This document shows positions 1-12,179 of a stretch of 64,000 nt of DNA, one piece after another; within the stretch, counting starts at the first letter, position 1, and every line of letters starts with the position of its first letter. The notes under the pieces were generated by a model. It ran no database searches, was not told where the DNA came from, and worked only from the letters and a program-made list of their open reading frames with translations. The translations under genes and the position numbers were made by a program. Source of the DNA: Nissolia schottii (Eukaryota; Streptophyta; Magnoliopsida; Fabales; Fabaceae); assembly GCA_003254905.1 (NCBI GenBank), contig QANU01028969.1:124001-188000 (forward strand), written 5' to 3'.

Positions 1-845
1 TTAAGGTCCATATATAGGGGACTAGCGGACAGTTCATCAACAATTGAGCCTTATGTATCAGTGGTTTTTCATTCTCCTTAAGTTGCTGTTGTAGCTGTTT
101 TGATAAGGAAAATGCAGAAATATTTTGCTATAAACTTAGTTCACGGAATAATGTGATATATGTTTATTTACTCTTACATAAATAAGAAAAAAAAGTTGAC
201 AAAATAGGTCTTGCTGTCTTGATGATTAATGCAAGTGATACTTTTAACCCTTCAATAATGACAGCAGCAGCAAAAGAAAATCAATCTATCTTTCTCAGAA
301 CTCCTGAATTACATCATTCTTTAAATATGAAATAATTATTATTATTGTTAAGTGTTTAAACTACTTTTTCTATACATTTTCTTATTATCTTAAAACTTGC
401 CAACTATTTGTAAGGCAACCTTTGGTTTTAATCTTAACATACAGATGACTAAAGATAGAAACATGTTTGGTGAAGAAATACGATGATAAAAAATTTAAAA
501 TTCACTTAGTCTTATGAAATTTTTTTAAGTTAGTTTTGTTACATGGGAAGCATGTCATTCTTTTTGTCTTAGAATAAGAATCAAATATTACCTATGATCT
601 TAATTATGTATATCTTAAAATTAAATTATAAACAAAAGAAAAACCATTAAAATATTATTAATTCATATCTGTAATATGCTAATATAATTTTTGTGGTGAG
701 GTGGGAGGGGCCCTACATACAAGAGAGATTCTTTGCATATATGTGTGTGCATATATATATATATATATATGTATCGGTAATATATAACTGAACTTCACCT
801 ATATAATTAGGACTAAAGTGAATATGAATGCGTTGTGTTGATCAG
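1..845 (+). other. Intron of the PRE-like gene (3' part)
   Basis: AT-rich sequence with no coding signal leads to the acceptor at 844-845. It includes a short (AT)n run near 751-770. By inference this is the 3' part of the single intron usual in this gene family. It would be at least 845 bp. Confidence 0.6.
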
Positions 846-995
846 GTGTCAGCTGGGAAAGTGTTGCAAGAGACATGCAACTATATAAGAAGCTTACACA
901 GAGAGGTGGACGATCTCAGCGAGCGCTTGTCTGAGCTGTTGGCTACAACTGACACCGCCCAAGCTGCCATCATTAGAAATTTACTTCTTCACTAG
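846..995 (+). CDS. PRE/KIDARI-like atypical bHLH protein, last exon (partial gene)
   Basis: This is the final coding exon (49 codons plus TAG) of a small non-DNA-binding HLH protein of the PRE/ILI/KIDARI family. These proteins promote cell elongation downstream of gibberellin, brassinosteroid, auxin and light by binding inhibitory bHLH partners. The exon opens directly after a splice acceptor AG (844-845) with [18 protein letters not shown] and continues with [17 protein letters not shown]. This is the family's second-helix signature, and the family places an intron at exactly this point. It ends with a short [10 protein letters not shown] tail. The first exon, normally about 43 codons of Ser/Arg-rich N-terminus and helix 1, is not visible in bases 1-845 and should lie left of the window. 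No basic DNA-binding region is expected. Family assignment is firm; the exact paralogue cannot be named. Confidence 0.9.
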   Translation: MSAGKVLQETCNYIRSLHREVDDLSERLSELLATTDTAQAAIIRNLLLH

Positions 996-1184
996 CTAGA
1001 TAGATCCGTCATGTTTTAAGATATTATGATATAGTAATAGTAATTCTCATTGTTAATTACAGTAGCACTTCACTTGTGGACCGATCTAGTAGTCTTTCCC
1101 ACTTTTTAAATTCACTTTTGTGTTGTGTATTGAATAATTCGTCTTTAAAGTTTATAAATATAAAATTATATTATTTGGATCATT

Positions 1185-1310
1185 TACGAAGTGTAGACAC
1201 ATTGTGACTCCTCTCACAATACATTATGGGGCTCACTCATGACAATGTGTGTCCCATGATGTGTTGTGAGATGAATAATAATGTGTCTACACCTTTGAGT
1301 GGCTCAGGTA
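1185..1310. repeat. Short inverted-repeat MITE-like hairpin
   Basis: The arms AAGTGTAGACACATT and AATGTGTCTACACCTT are near-perfect inverted repeats. The complementarity continues inward (CTCACAATACATTATGGG against CCCATGATGTGTTGTGAG) around a short loop. This is the structure of a small MITE. No clear target-site duplication was found, so the superfamily is unassigned. It lies just 3' of the bHLH gene and could be in its 3' flank or UTR. Confidence 0.5.
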
Positions 1311-1997
1311 ACACTACTCCAAAGTTAATTGTGTTTGTCAAGTTCATTTTTAAATTATGAAAAATATTAAATTTTTTCTAAGATTGTCAAAAATATCTAA
1401 TTTATTTACGAGAAAGATTAATTTGACTAACGTCAAAAGATTAATTTAATTAATTTTAATAATCTTAGAGATAAATTTGATAACCTTACGAAAGAATTTG
1501 ATGGTTTCTCTTTGTGTATTAGTTTTTATTTATTTGTTTTTCCTATGATTTTTGTACTAGGTTTTGTCAAATCTAGATGTGCATGATTATAAGGAAGTCT
1601 TAACTTCATCCGTCCAAGCTTCAGTTTCTCACAGAGGTAATTATTGAGAGAGTCACTTAATGGTGAGATGTGAGATTTCAAGACAAATAAAAAATCTTAT
1701 CACAAAACTATTAATAAATATTACTATTTCTCTCAAAGATTGATACGTTAGGTAGGGATAACTCAATAGTTACACATGAATCGAAAAAACTATCTCTACG
1801 TGAATCGAAAAAATTATCTCTTACAAGAGTTTAAGTCATTGAATAAAGATAAGTGATTGATTTTAATATTTAACAAAATGTATTAAATAAGTGAAATTCA
1901 TGGCTCGCATTCTGCTTTACTTTTGCACCCAAAGACTACATATAATTAAAATAAGAAAAATGATCACCCTAATTAGAAAGTGCATATGTATGTATTA

Positions 1998-2558
1998 GGA
2001 GACGTTTGGTACGAGGTAATCTATTCAAATTATCGGTAGCTAATTCACATTAACTTGTTTGGTGTCACAGGATTGCTGGTAATTTGAATTACTCATGTAA
2101 TTCGTATTGCCTTCAAAATAGTAATGTAAATTACCTTTGTCTATCTGAATTATCACCTACAAGTAATCCTAAATAATAATAATAATAATAAGTAATAATG
2201 AAAATAAAAATAGTAATAATAAAAAATAATAATGATAATAAATAATAATAATAATAAGTAATACTAATAATAAGTAATAATAATAATAAAATTAACAATA
2301 ATATTAAAATTAATAATAATAATAATAACAATAATACTACTAATAATAATAATAATAACAATAATAATAATAATAATTAATATATATTACCTTATAATCT
2401 TTTTTATATGTCAAACAATGTAATATAAATTCTCTTACATTACCTATGCATACCAAACACAACAATATAACATTACCAACCATTTAAAATGTGGCAATCT
2501 TTCTAAATGGTAATTCATATTACTTGGTAATCTAAAAGACAATGTATCATACGCCTCC
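1998..2558. mobile_element. MITE-like element with TAA-repeat interior
   Basis: The left end GGAGACGTTTGGTAC matches the inverted right end, which reads GGAGGCGTATGATAC from the other strand. Further inverted similarity follows (GGTAATCT, GAATTACC). The centre (about 2170-2380) is an impure TAA/AAT microsatellite. The flanks are TTA on the left and TAA on the right, which suggests but does not prove a PIF/Harbinger-type 3-bp target. Any long peptide read from the repeat is an artefact. Confidence 0.45.
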
Positions 2559-4137
2559 TAAAATCAGACAATTAATATAGGGAGTAATAGACCTTACTCC
2601 AACTTCTTTTGCTTGAAACTTGGAAGGAAGAAATTTTTACCATGATTTTGTGGCATCACATTTATTATCCACCTTTATTTACGTCGGTTTTAATATTTTA
2701 CATTATTTCTAATACTCCCTTTTATCTATTTTTTTTTTTTTCATTTCTCAAATAAAAGTTTGTCTAAAATTAATTGTTATTTGATTAAATTAAGAAAGTA
2801 TTAAATGCATTTTTTACACTTATATCCTTGTTATCTCTCATACTTCCCATCACATAATAATTATAACACTTATTGCTAAAGGTTAATCTTGTTTATACAC
2901 TCTATATTTTCTCTATCTTAATTAGTGTCAATTAAATGATTTCTTAAACTGTGTTTTTGTCTAAAATGACAATAAAAAATGGATAGAGAGAGTATTATTT
3001 CAATGATAAATGATAAATATGGTGTACAAATTCATTTACTCTATGATGGAGGAAAGAATTTCTCCTTAAAAGGATGGATGTAAGTAACTATTTTATGAAA
3101 ATTTTTGTCAATAAAGACTTATGGACCGTTCACATTAATACGAAATAAAGTTTTTGAAAGAGAGGCGTTATAACGTAATTCCTCTATCAAGTGGGCCCTT
3201 TTAGTGAGAATGTGAGTTTGGAAGAAGAGAGAAATTATCAATGATATAAATAATTCTTTGAATAATTATGGAAATTGCACAAGTATAAGAGTAAATCGAG
3301 GAACAACAACAAGATACAAGAATTGAACAGAAAATAACTAATCCTAAGAAATTAAAAAATAGAAAGTAAATGGGAATCACTTGATCCTTCTCCTAGACTC
3401 AAAATGTTGTTGGGGACTTGTATGAGTGTGTGAGAATTTGCAAGTAAGTGTTTTTTTCCACCTTAATCTGTTTTCTGGCGTCCAATTTATAGGCATCATG
3501 GTCTTTGTGCATGCTCGACACGTGTCCATTGAGCGATTGACATTTTCTCTCGTGTCTCTACTTTGCTCCACTTAGCGAAAACTTTGCTAACCACTTTTCT
3601 GATTGTGTATGCATGTTTCTTGTAACCGCCATATATGCATTACCTGTTGCTATCTTTACTATCACATATTCTGAATAACTCCCTCTCTTCAAATTCAATT
3701 TCAAAGATAGGCATCAACAATTACTTTTCCTTACATCCTTCCATTGGAGGATGCAAAAATAACCTTTGTCACAAAATATAAAAACATTCAAATTTCAAAG
3801 AGGGTCACTACTTTTAAGTTCACTTGAGCGACCCTATTTTTTTATGAACCTTACATTATTCATCCATTTTCATATAATTATTTCTCTCTAGATTATTGAC
3901 CATAGTTAGTTCCTTACAGGGTCGCCTCTAGGTATCCTTCATTATCTAGTCGACACTTATGGTTTGATATTATATGGCCACTTATATTCTTGGAATTAAT
4001 CCACACTTCTGTATGAATTCTCAAGGTTGACTGCCATATTTGGCTTATACTATCAAGGTCAACTAAAGAAGGTCGCTTGACCTAATTCTTTCTTGGGTAG
4101 TTTTCTCTTTATGTTTGTCTTTTGATACCCTTTTGTA
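2559..4137. other. AT-rich intergenic sequence, no gene seen
   Basis: No coding signal or RNA gene could be supported. The stretch near 3240-3680 looks LTR- or UTR-like but has no matching partner or TSD that I can find. The segments on both sides of the hAT element (3700-4137 and 5667-6470) have similar composition and were probably continuous before that insertion. Confidence 0.4.
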
Positions 4138-5666
4138 TAGGGGTGTTCATGGGCCGGGTAGGGCCGGGTTGGCCTATACCTGAACCCGGCCCTAAACCCG
4201 ATAGGCCCGATCATCTTCGGGCCGAGTTAAAACCCGGGTTTAGACCAGGCAAAACGGGCCAGTGAGGATAAAATCACAAAGGTGACATCATATAAGATAT
4301 AGATAGCACTTAACAAACCACAACACAATCAATAAATCAATGTAGGATGGCTTTGCAAGTCTTGAAAGTTATCTCATGACAATGCAAGCTTAATAAAATG
4401 TTTTCATCGTTCTAGTCATTGTGCAAGGACTCTTTGGTAGCTTGAGTCCTGAGTGAAGTTGAGGGAAATAGGTCTAACTACCCTGCCCTGAAAATAAGTT
4501 CTAGCTCCTTAAGACAAAACAAAGAATTCTCTCTTCTTTTATATGTAAATAAAATAAGGCATAATTAAGAAACATAGGAAACACAGTGCAAGGAGGAACA
4601 GGATACAAGGGGAAAAATGGCAGAAAGAGAGACAATAGTTAAAGAGAGCTATCCAATACTATTGTTTGTCTACTAAATAAACGCCCAAAACAAAATAAAA
4701 CAAAACAAAAAAATATTAGCAACACATCAAAGAAACAACAATAACAAAAAATATCTACTTGCATTCAATCATCCACAATCCAAAACCTTCCATATATAGG
4801 ACTGCTACTTTGCAATTAGCTATTGCATTAGATTAGATTAATGTGGGATCAATTTAAGCCTAAAAGCTAGCCAATTACAAAGATGCAAATTTCAAAGTAT
4901 AAATGTCTTGATAGTTGATATCAATGTGATGCTAGAATCAAATCATTCACACAATAACAACCATAAAAATAGCATCTTTTTTCACTCACGTGGATGCAGA
5001 AGGCCCAAAGAGGGGGTTCTCCTTGAGGGGCTGAAACGAGAACCTCCCCAGAAACTTTGCAACACAGGAACCTCTAAGAGAATTCTTTGGACAATCATTG
5101 ACATATATGGAGACGAGGAATGCAATGACTAACGAGGCGCGGTGAGGCAAGGCGAGGCACGGTGCGACGAATGCAGTGAGATGAGAAGTGAGAAGAGGCG
5201 AGTGGTGACTGCAGGTCTGATCTGACTTCTGAGATGAAATTGAGAAGAGAAGTGAGAAGAGGGCTAGGTCTTTACTCTTCTCTCTGAACTCTAAAGTCTG
5301 GAGATTGGGCTAGAGAGTGATTGGGCATTGGAAAAAAAAACAATTGGACACTAGAGATTGGGCTGTGGAAAAAAAATAATTGGACTCTGGAGGTTTTGAA
5401 AAAAACACTAGACAACAGAAGTACAAAATCAATGGAGATAATTATGAAGGAAAAAGATAAAAAAATGTATAATAATATGCTTCAGGCCCCGATCCGCCGG
5501 GCCGGGACGGGTGGCCCGAGGCTAGACCCGAACCCGGCATGTATTACAATCGAATTTTTTTTTAGAGTTTTTTTAAATCGAGCCCGATTAAAATTGGGAC
5601 CAATTCGGCCCAAATGCTTCAAGCCGGTCTAGGTTGGCGGGCCGGACCGGGTTATGAACACCCATA
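4138..5666. mobile_element. Non-autonomous hAT transposon
   Basis: The element has terminal inverted repeats of about 13 bp: TAGGGGTGTTCAT at the left, and TATGGGTGTTCAT at the right when read from the other strand. Both are followed by GC-rich GGCCGGG-type subterminal repeats typical of plant hAT elements. The flanking octamers cttttgta (4130-4137) and catttata (5667-5674) agree at 6 of 8 positions, consistent with an aged 8-bp hAT target duplication. The 1.5-kb interior has no transposase. The small reading frames inside it are not credible genes. Confidence 0.75.
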
Positions 5667-6815
5667 CATTTATATTTTACTTTAATACCCTTAATCAAAA
5701 CCCTTATATTTTCTATAAATTATTTAGGTATAACAAGATGACCCCAATATTTTTCTTTCATGAAGGGTAAATAAGGAAAATATTAGTTAATATAGCCCTA
5801 ACACAGGCTTTTTGTTTCCATCATAAAATATATTAAAAATCCTAAAAAGTATTTGACATGGGTTTTTAGATCATCATTGCTAGCACTGTCATATCACTCT
5901 CCCTACTTCTACTTTTGAGGTATTTTCTTTCTCCTACAATCTTTACATTGGTCGACCATTGTTTCCTGCGCCCGTCCTTTGTATTATCCTTCACTTTAAG
6001 GTCGATTACACCAATGTTTTAGAAGGTTGCTCCATCTTTTTTTGACACATTCTCCTCAATCCTTCCCCTTCAGCCAAGACATTTCCCATTAAGTTGGATT
6101 TCGCTCTATCATTTCCAACTCAAAACTCTTTAGGGATCAAAATATAAATGTCTTTTTATCAAAAGCTTTCATCTTCCCCAAATAAAATATAATAACAACC
6201 CTTGAAAAAGTAACCTTCACGTTACTCATCTATTCAACTTCCCCAAATTTTTTGTGCCACTACATTTGGTATTCCCCAATACGTGAGACTTTCTAAAGAA
6301 GCCTCCTCACTACTATAAAATCCCTAGAATCAACTCATTCTTTTTTTACCACTTTTACTTCTAAAATTCCATTTTACTCCTCATATTTCTTCGTCATTGC
6401 TAACTTACTCTTCCTTCTCACTTCCAATTTCTTCAAATTCTTTACATCTTCCATCGCTACCATACTCGTTTCTCTTTCGCTAACAAAGCTATTGTGTCTG
6501 CATCAGCTTCGATTCAAGGGAAATCCTTGAAAATGGAACACAATCCTTCTCCCGAGTTTTAGGAAGTGTGGTCTAGCCAATTAATGCTTCCTTTCTCAAT
6601 TTTTGGGAAAACCTATGGATATGTAGGCCTCTTAATGGATAAGGATGATGCATCTGTCGTCGTTCTTTTTTTTCTTTCCTTGCATGCTGGGGCATGAGAT
6701 ATTAGTTATCCAACCTAAAATCCATGCGTGGAGTTTCCATTAGTCCAAGGTCTTTAGGAATAATGTAAAGAATAATAGTGATTTTCTTGCTTGGATGGAC
6801 TGGTTAGAGGGAGAG
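5667..6815. other. Intergenic sequence with a decayed reading frame near 6530-6720
   Basis: Around 6534-6700 the + strand reads MEHNPSPEF, a stop, then EVWSSQLMLPFSIFGKTYG. This could be an old retroelement gag or plant mobile-domain remnant, but it is too broken to assign. The rest is AT-rich with no other signal. Confidence 0.3.
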
Positions 6816-7821
6816 AAAGGTGATTCCTAGAGAGTTGTATACAACATACAACACACATAAATCACCAAGGTGGCGATTTAGCTAAGATTTACCCACTTCC
6901 TAAGAGTGTTGTTGGTTAAGAGAGTTTGAGGAAGGAGTCCCCAATATGCCTTGAGAATCCAAGCTTTGTGACCACATTTCATCCTGATGAAGCTTGAAAA
7001 TGGAGGTTAGAGATTTTGTGGCTCTTGTGTGAGGAAGGAGATGAGTTTTTCTTGGTGATTTATGGAGGAAAATAACAAGTCAAAGTTGGTGGTATTGGGC
7101 TCTAGGGCTTTGGTTTTGGCTTAAGGGAAATAAAGAACAAAAGTGAAAATGGTGGTGATGATAAATGCAAGGTGGCTAGTGGCCTTTTCTCTTAGAAATG
7201 GGAATTGAGAAAAAGTAAGTTAAAGAAGATCAAGTGAGGAGTGAGAGGGCTGAAGGTGTTCAGTTATGAGAGGGAAATTATGGAGAAAAATTAATTAAAA
7301 TGAAATGGAAGTAATGATGGATGAATAGTGAGAGGTATGAGCATAGGTATGATTGTACAAGAGGAGTTGTTGGTGGGGTGGGGGTGCCGTGCTTGAGGGC
7401 ATCTGGTTTGGTGAGCAGATTTTTGCTCAAAATTTGTTACATGTTCGGTCGTGTTTGGTTGTTAACTGTCCGTGTACGTGTATGACCATGTGCGCGAAAA
7501 ATTAACGGGTATCATAAAAATTATCTAAACATAAAATACATCATACAAACACTTAAAATAAGGAATTTAATTTAATCTAAGGTACTCGTAATTTTTCTTT
7601 CATAAAAGTGTATTTTACGGGTACCTTCGATACGTAATTAAATTCCGGCGACGGCGAAAATCGATTTGGATCGCGCGAAACCCCGCGAGATCGCGAAACC
7701 ATTATTTTGACTGGTATTTTTTAGAAAATAAATTTTGTGATTTAATTTTCCAGTCTAAATAAATGGCTCGTATATTTATTTATTACGCGAAATTCTCTTT
7801 AAGAAAAAAACAGGATGTTAC
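6816..7821 (-). mobile_element. Candidate solo LTR (Ty3/gypsy-like), reverse orientation
   Basis: Read from the - strand, the segment begins TGTAACATCCTG at 7821. It continues through AT-rich sequence with a CGCGATCTCGCGGGG patch (about 7670-7700), then a segment resembling a retroelement leader, and plausibly ends at ...AGGAATCA (about 6820). This is LTR-like in style, but no second copy, primer-binding site or convincing 5-bp duplication was found. The left boundary is approximate. It abuts a LINE tail at 7822. Confidence 0.3.
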
Positions 7822-8300
7822 ACACGGTGGGTTGGGGATTGGCAATATGGCAATAAAAAATACTAGTCTCCTGTTTAAGTGGTGGTGGCGCTTTGCTAAG
7901 GAAGATTGTACGTTATGGAAAAATAGTGGTTTCCTACAATCATGTTGATATAACTATTTATTCAGAGATGATCTTAAAGTGTCTATCTGGGGCCCTTGGC
8001 AAGCTATCACAGCAACAATTATGAAGAATGGGTGGCTTGATGAAGTCAGAAAGTAATGTATCTGAATGGAAGTAGGCAACAGTGAAAAAATTCTATTCTG
8101 GGAAGATTTATGGTTGGGAATGAAACGACTTAAGGAAGTTTTTCCTAGATTATATTCTATCTCTACGCTTACCTGGTGTAGAATTGCTGACTACGGGTTC
8201 TAGGATGGGTTGGAGTGGATCTGGAGCTTTTAGTGGAGGAGACAGTTATTTCAATGGGAAATGGGGTTACTATCTGATCTTCAGAATATCTTCTTGGTGA
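7822..8300 (+). mobile_element. LINE (L1-type) retrotransposon, 3' pol remnant
   Basis: The + strand frames give GGLGIGNMAIKNTSLLFKWW, then (across stops) SEKILFWEDLWLG, KEVFPRLYSIS and LEWIWSF. These are the conserved blocks after the reverse transcriptase in plant L1-type LINE ORF2 (the GGLGI...LLxKWxWR and xFWxDxWxG motifs). The copy has several stops and frameshifts, lacks the endonuclease and RT core, and is dead. Its 5' end is cut off abruptly at the LTR-like block ending at 7821. Confidence 0.75.
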
Positions 8301-8529
8301 AAAGATAAATGAGAACAATAGTGATTTTAAAGAGGTGTTCGGGCCAGAAGACGTTGGACCTAGACCGCGATGAAAGGGGAAGCTGCAATTAAGTCTTTAC
8401 ATGGATGTGTGCATGGCAGAGCTCATAGGGGATGAAGGAGAAAAACTGTGGAAGGAGGCGTTAGAAAATTTGTAGATTTTTTAATTGTAAATGTTATTTG
8501 AATTATAGCTCACTAAAGGATGGTTTTGT

Positions 8530-9270
8530 ACATTTGTGTATAGATAAGTTATGTAAAAAGCTAATATTCAGCATGTTTTGTATATCAATTTTGAGCTTTG
8601 GATTCTAGAAAGTTTGTGTTCATTACAAATGATAATAGATTAATGTTTGTGCATTTGAGTTTATAAAGTTTGTGCATATCATTGGATAATGTTTGTGCTT
8701 TTGATTGTATATAGTTTGTGCATCAATACAGAATGTGTGTCCGCTAAATAAATCAATGTTTGTCATTCCAATATATAAAGTTTGTGCATTGGAGTGTATA
8801 AATTTTGTGCACCTCATTGCATAATGTTTTTGCTTTTGATTCTACAGAGTTTGTGAACATCAATGTTTGTAATTTCAGTTCATAAAGTTTGTGCATCTGA
8901 GTGTATAAAGTTTGTGCACTTCATTGCATAATGTTTGTGCTTTTGATTGTATAGAGTTTATGAACATCAATGTTTATGCATTTCAGTATATAAAGTTTGT
9001 GCGCCTAAAGTGTATAAAGTTTGTGTACATCATTGCATAGTGTTTGTGCTTTTGATTGTACAGAGTTTGTGTATTTCATTATATGAAGTTTTTACATTTG
9101 TGTGTGTTCATTATAAATGTTAATACATCAAATTTTTGCATTTAGATATATAAAGTTTGTGCATCTGGCATCAACACATACTATGTCTTCTTGATAAATG
9201 CTAATACATCAATGTTTGTGCACTTCAGTATATAAAGTTTGTGCATGTGTGTTCACGATAAATGCTACTA
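8530..9270 (+). repeat. Left array of TTTGTGCA-containing motifs
   Basis: The + strand carries many irregularly spaced (about 20-30 bp) copies of (A/T)GTTTGTGCAT with AT-rich spacers such as TATAAAG and CATTGCATAATG. Antisense reading frames through it give a quasi-repetitive peptide (SNAQTL repeats), which is an artefact of the array. It flanks the 3' side of the FAR1-like transposase remnant. Similar motif arrays lie at 9460-9600, 10540-10980 and 12180-12960. Confidence 0.75.
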
Positions 9271-9699
9271 CTCTGTGCTGAAATCATTACAAGGTAAAAG
9301 TAATCCCCAAAAGTCATCCCATTGGTTCTAATGTATTTCATGAAATGAATGCAACAATGATATAAAACCCCCGGGGAATGGGGGATAAAATTTGAGATAG
9401 AGGTCCGAACGAATCTCATTGCACCACTGCCTCAACCTAGTTTGTCCCTACAAAGTCCTGCATGAAAATTTTATGCACAAACATAATCAATATAATTAAA
9501 CAAACTTTAACCACACTTGTGTACTAACATTACCATTAGTATAATAGACCAAAGAAAGAACAACAATGGTGCACAAACCTTTGTAGTCCTTTCATTGTTT
9601 TGTTTCTTCATCTGCTTCCTATAACCCCTAACATATCTATTGGTCATAGATTCTTTCCTCATTGAATTTGGTTAGCCTTTGCATGACACATGAGGATGA

Positions 9700-12170
9700 C
9701 TGCGTATATCATCCACAACTATTGAGCATCCATCATCACGATTGTTGTTGTTCTCATTGACGTTAGAAGATGTAGTTGAGATGTGTGATTACAATCCAGC
9801 CTCTACCATATCTAGTGCCCAGTGAAGTAAACTTGTTCCCTCCTCCATAGCTACAACACATTCTGCAACATTGTAAACATGGGTACATAGACCATCATAC
9901 CTATCCAAATTATTGCTCTCATCCTACTCATGTCATGACCACTCTTTATCGTGTTATGCCTCCACTTAATATTTTTGCTCCAATGAGTAAGTATGCACTT
10001 TGACGGAATTTCCCTAACTCTTTCAAGGCCAAGCACACACAAGCAATGCCAGCATATAGTTCCTCTAGATTCAAAAAGAAGGCACTAGCAACTTACATCA
10101 TGCAAATCTGCCTGGAACACTACATCATATGATGACTCTCTTATCTTGCCATTCACCTCAATTTCTTCGGCAACAACGTAGATTAATTTGGTGCCTTGCT
10201 AATCTTTAAGCAGTGTGTTGCAATTAATCTTTTCTCTAAATTTATTTTGTACCTCGTGATACTTGTCATGCGTGTACTCTAACTGAAGTTGCTTCTCAAT
10301 TGTAGATGTCGTAACACACGGGATTGTGGTCTTGAAATTGGTAATGTCAAGCTCAAGCTCCTTTTGAACCTTCGCTTGAAGAGAATTGTCATATTGCTTA
10401 ACAAATTGCTCCAAACTGCTTTTTGGGTTCAAGTATCCATCAAAAACTGCATGCATGCTCTCGCTTCTCTATGTGCTTCTCATGCCAACCCAAAATTCTT
10501 TGTTAAGGTATATTAATTGGAATCCATCTGCTACATTTATTGTATAATACCGTTGTACACAACATTAATACGATAAGTGCACAAAACATTGTGGGTCATT
10601 GATAATGCATAAACTTTGACAGTATATGTGCACAAACATTATCACATGTATCACATGCATGCACAAACTTTACTAAAATGAGCACAAAAACATTAAACAA
10701 CATGACACATTTATCACCATATCAACAAAAAATCATTGCAGAAACTTTGACAATATATGTGCACAAGCATTATCATATCCTGTGCACAAACTTTATCACA
10801 TCCTGTGCACAAACTTTGTTAAAATGAATACAAAAATCAGTGCAGAAACTGATAGTGCTACTGCACAAACATTATGACAATCTATGCACAAAGTTTACTA
10901 GAACAAATACACAAACATTAAACAACATATATTACTTTATTAACAAAAATCACTGCAGAACTTTGACAGAGGATAAACTTATTCATTAACAGCACAACGG
11001 TAACATAATGTAACACCTATATCATCAATAATTTAGAAAACGCACTGTCCAATCACTCATTGTATTCAATATGGTACTTTGTCAAGAATTCAGACCACCA
11101 ATCCTCAAAATACTGAATAGATAATGTTTCCCACACAATATTTTTAAGCTCAAACTTGATCTCAATATATTGCTTGTACCCTTTCAATTTTTCTGGGATC
11201 TTTTTCATTATGTGCCAAATGTACCATCGATGACATGTACCAGGCATCACAATCTCAATTGCATTTTGCATGGCTTTGCATTGGTCAATCAATGTACCGT
11301 TTGGCTGCTTTCTTGACATAAATTTAATCCAGCATTCAAATAGCCATGCAAATGTAGATATGTCCTCCGCCAATAGCAATGCACATCCAAGCATCATTGA
11401 CATCCTATGGTGGTTAACTCCTACAAATGAACCAAATGGCATATAATACCTATTTATGCCATATGTGGGGTTGAACAAGACCGCATCACCAAAATATTCA
11501 TGAACCGCTCAGCTCCTGGCATCTGCTTAAAATACATTTTTTTATCTAATTTCATCCATCAACCTCAACGTCATACCAAAAGTTCCGATTCTATTCCTTC
11601 ATTCTTGAAAAATATTCCATTAAAGTTTTTGCATATCCATCCTCCTGAACAACACGCACCTCCCGGTTCACATAATTTCTCACATCCTTTTCAGTGAAAT
11701 TTAATTCCTCAACCGCATTGATGAACAAGAGTTTGGTATGTCTTATTCACTCTAATACCGACTCTATCATTTAACTCAATCATCTGCCTTACTTGCATGT
11801 TAATGCTTCTATTTTCCTTGAACAACCTTGCCTTTGAAGGGCTTATTTCATGTAAATGTACATTAACATCGTTCCTTATCACCCATAACTCGGAACCTCC
11901 ATTTTGTACCTTTGATACAGAGATCTTTGCTTCACATTTTTCCGTGGAAGTTGGATTAGTCTTGTCAAAGCTTGGTATTTTAGAAGTCCGACACTCTTCC
12001 CTTGTACATGTAAGTATTTGATACTTAATCTGTTTGTCTTTCGTAAATTTGGTACTCCTTATCCTCCATGTAAATCCAATCTTCTTGACATAGTTGTTAT
12101 AGAATTCTTTAACTGGATCCAAGGTATCAAAAATGCCAACCTTTGGAATCTCTTCTTCCTTCATATCAGG
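9700..12170 (-). pseudogene. FAR1-RELATED-like / Mutator-type (MULE) transposase, decayed
   Basis: The family comprises domesticated and mobile Mutator-like transposases with an N-terminal FAR1 zinc-binding domain. Blocks on the - strand follow the family order. At 12164-11709 is the FAR1 DNA-binding domain (FYNNYVKKIGFTWRIRSTK, then CTREECRTSK). At about 11700-11590 is the linker (FTEKDVRNYVNREVR), which ends in a stop after YFSRMKE. At 11478-11053 is the MULE core (MPFGSFVGVNHH, LLGCALLLAEDISTFAWLF, DQCKAMQNAIE, HRWYIWHIMKKIPEKLKGYK). At 10456-10199 is YLNPKSSLEQFVKQYDN. At 10042-9851 is the C-terminal block LERVREIPSKCILTHWSKNI. At least one stop and one frameshift separate the first and second blocks. 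A motif-rich segment at 10540-10980 separates the core from the C-terminal blocks. Whether it was an intron or an insertion cannot be told. Confidence 0.8.
10540..10980 (-). repeat. Internal array of the TTTGTGCA motif, inverted
   Basis: The + strand here reads TGCACAAAC/TGCACAAACTTT repeatedly, the reverse complement of the motif in the two flanking arrays. It lies inside the FAR1-like remnant between the MULE core and the C-terminal blocks. A few further copies in the same orientation occur at 9470-9600. Confidence 0.7.
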
Positions 12171-12179
12171 ATACCCTGT

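Noticed and set aside
1..845. First exon of the PRE-like bHLH gene
   Set aside because: I looked for the Ser/Arg-rich N-terminus and helix 1 ending in a splice donor and found none. It must lie outside the window.
2131..2361. Leucine/isoleucine-rich peptide
   Set aside because: It is a read-through of the TAA/AAT microsatellite inside a MITE.
8623..8817. Repetitive peptide with SNAQTL units
   Set aside because: It is an artefact of the TTTGTGCA tandem motifs read on the opposite strand.
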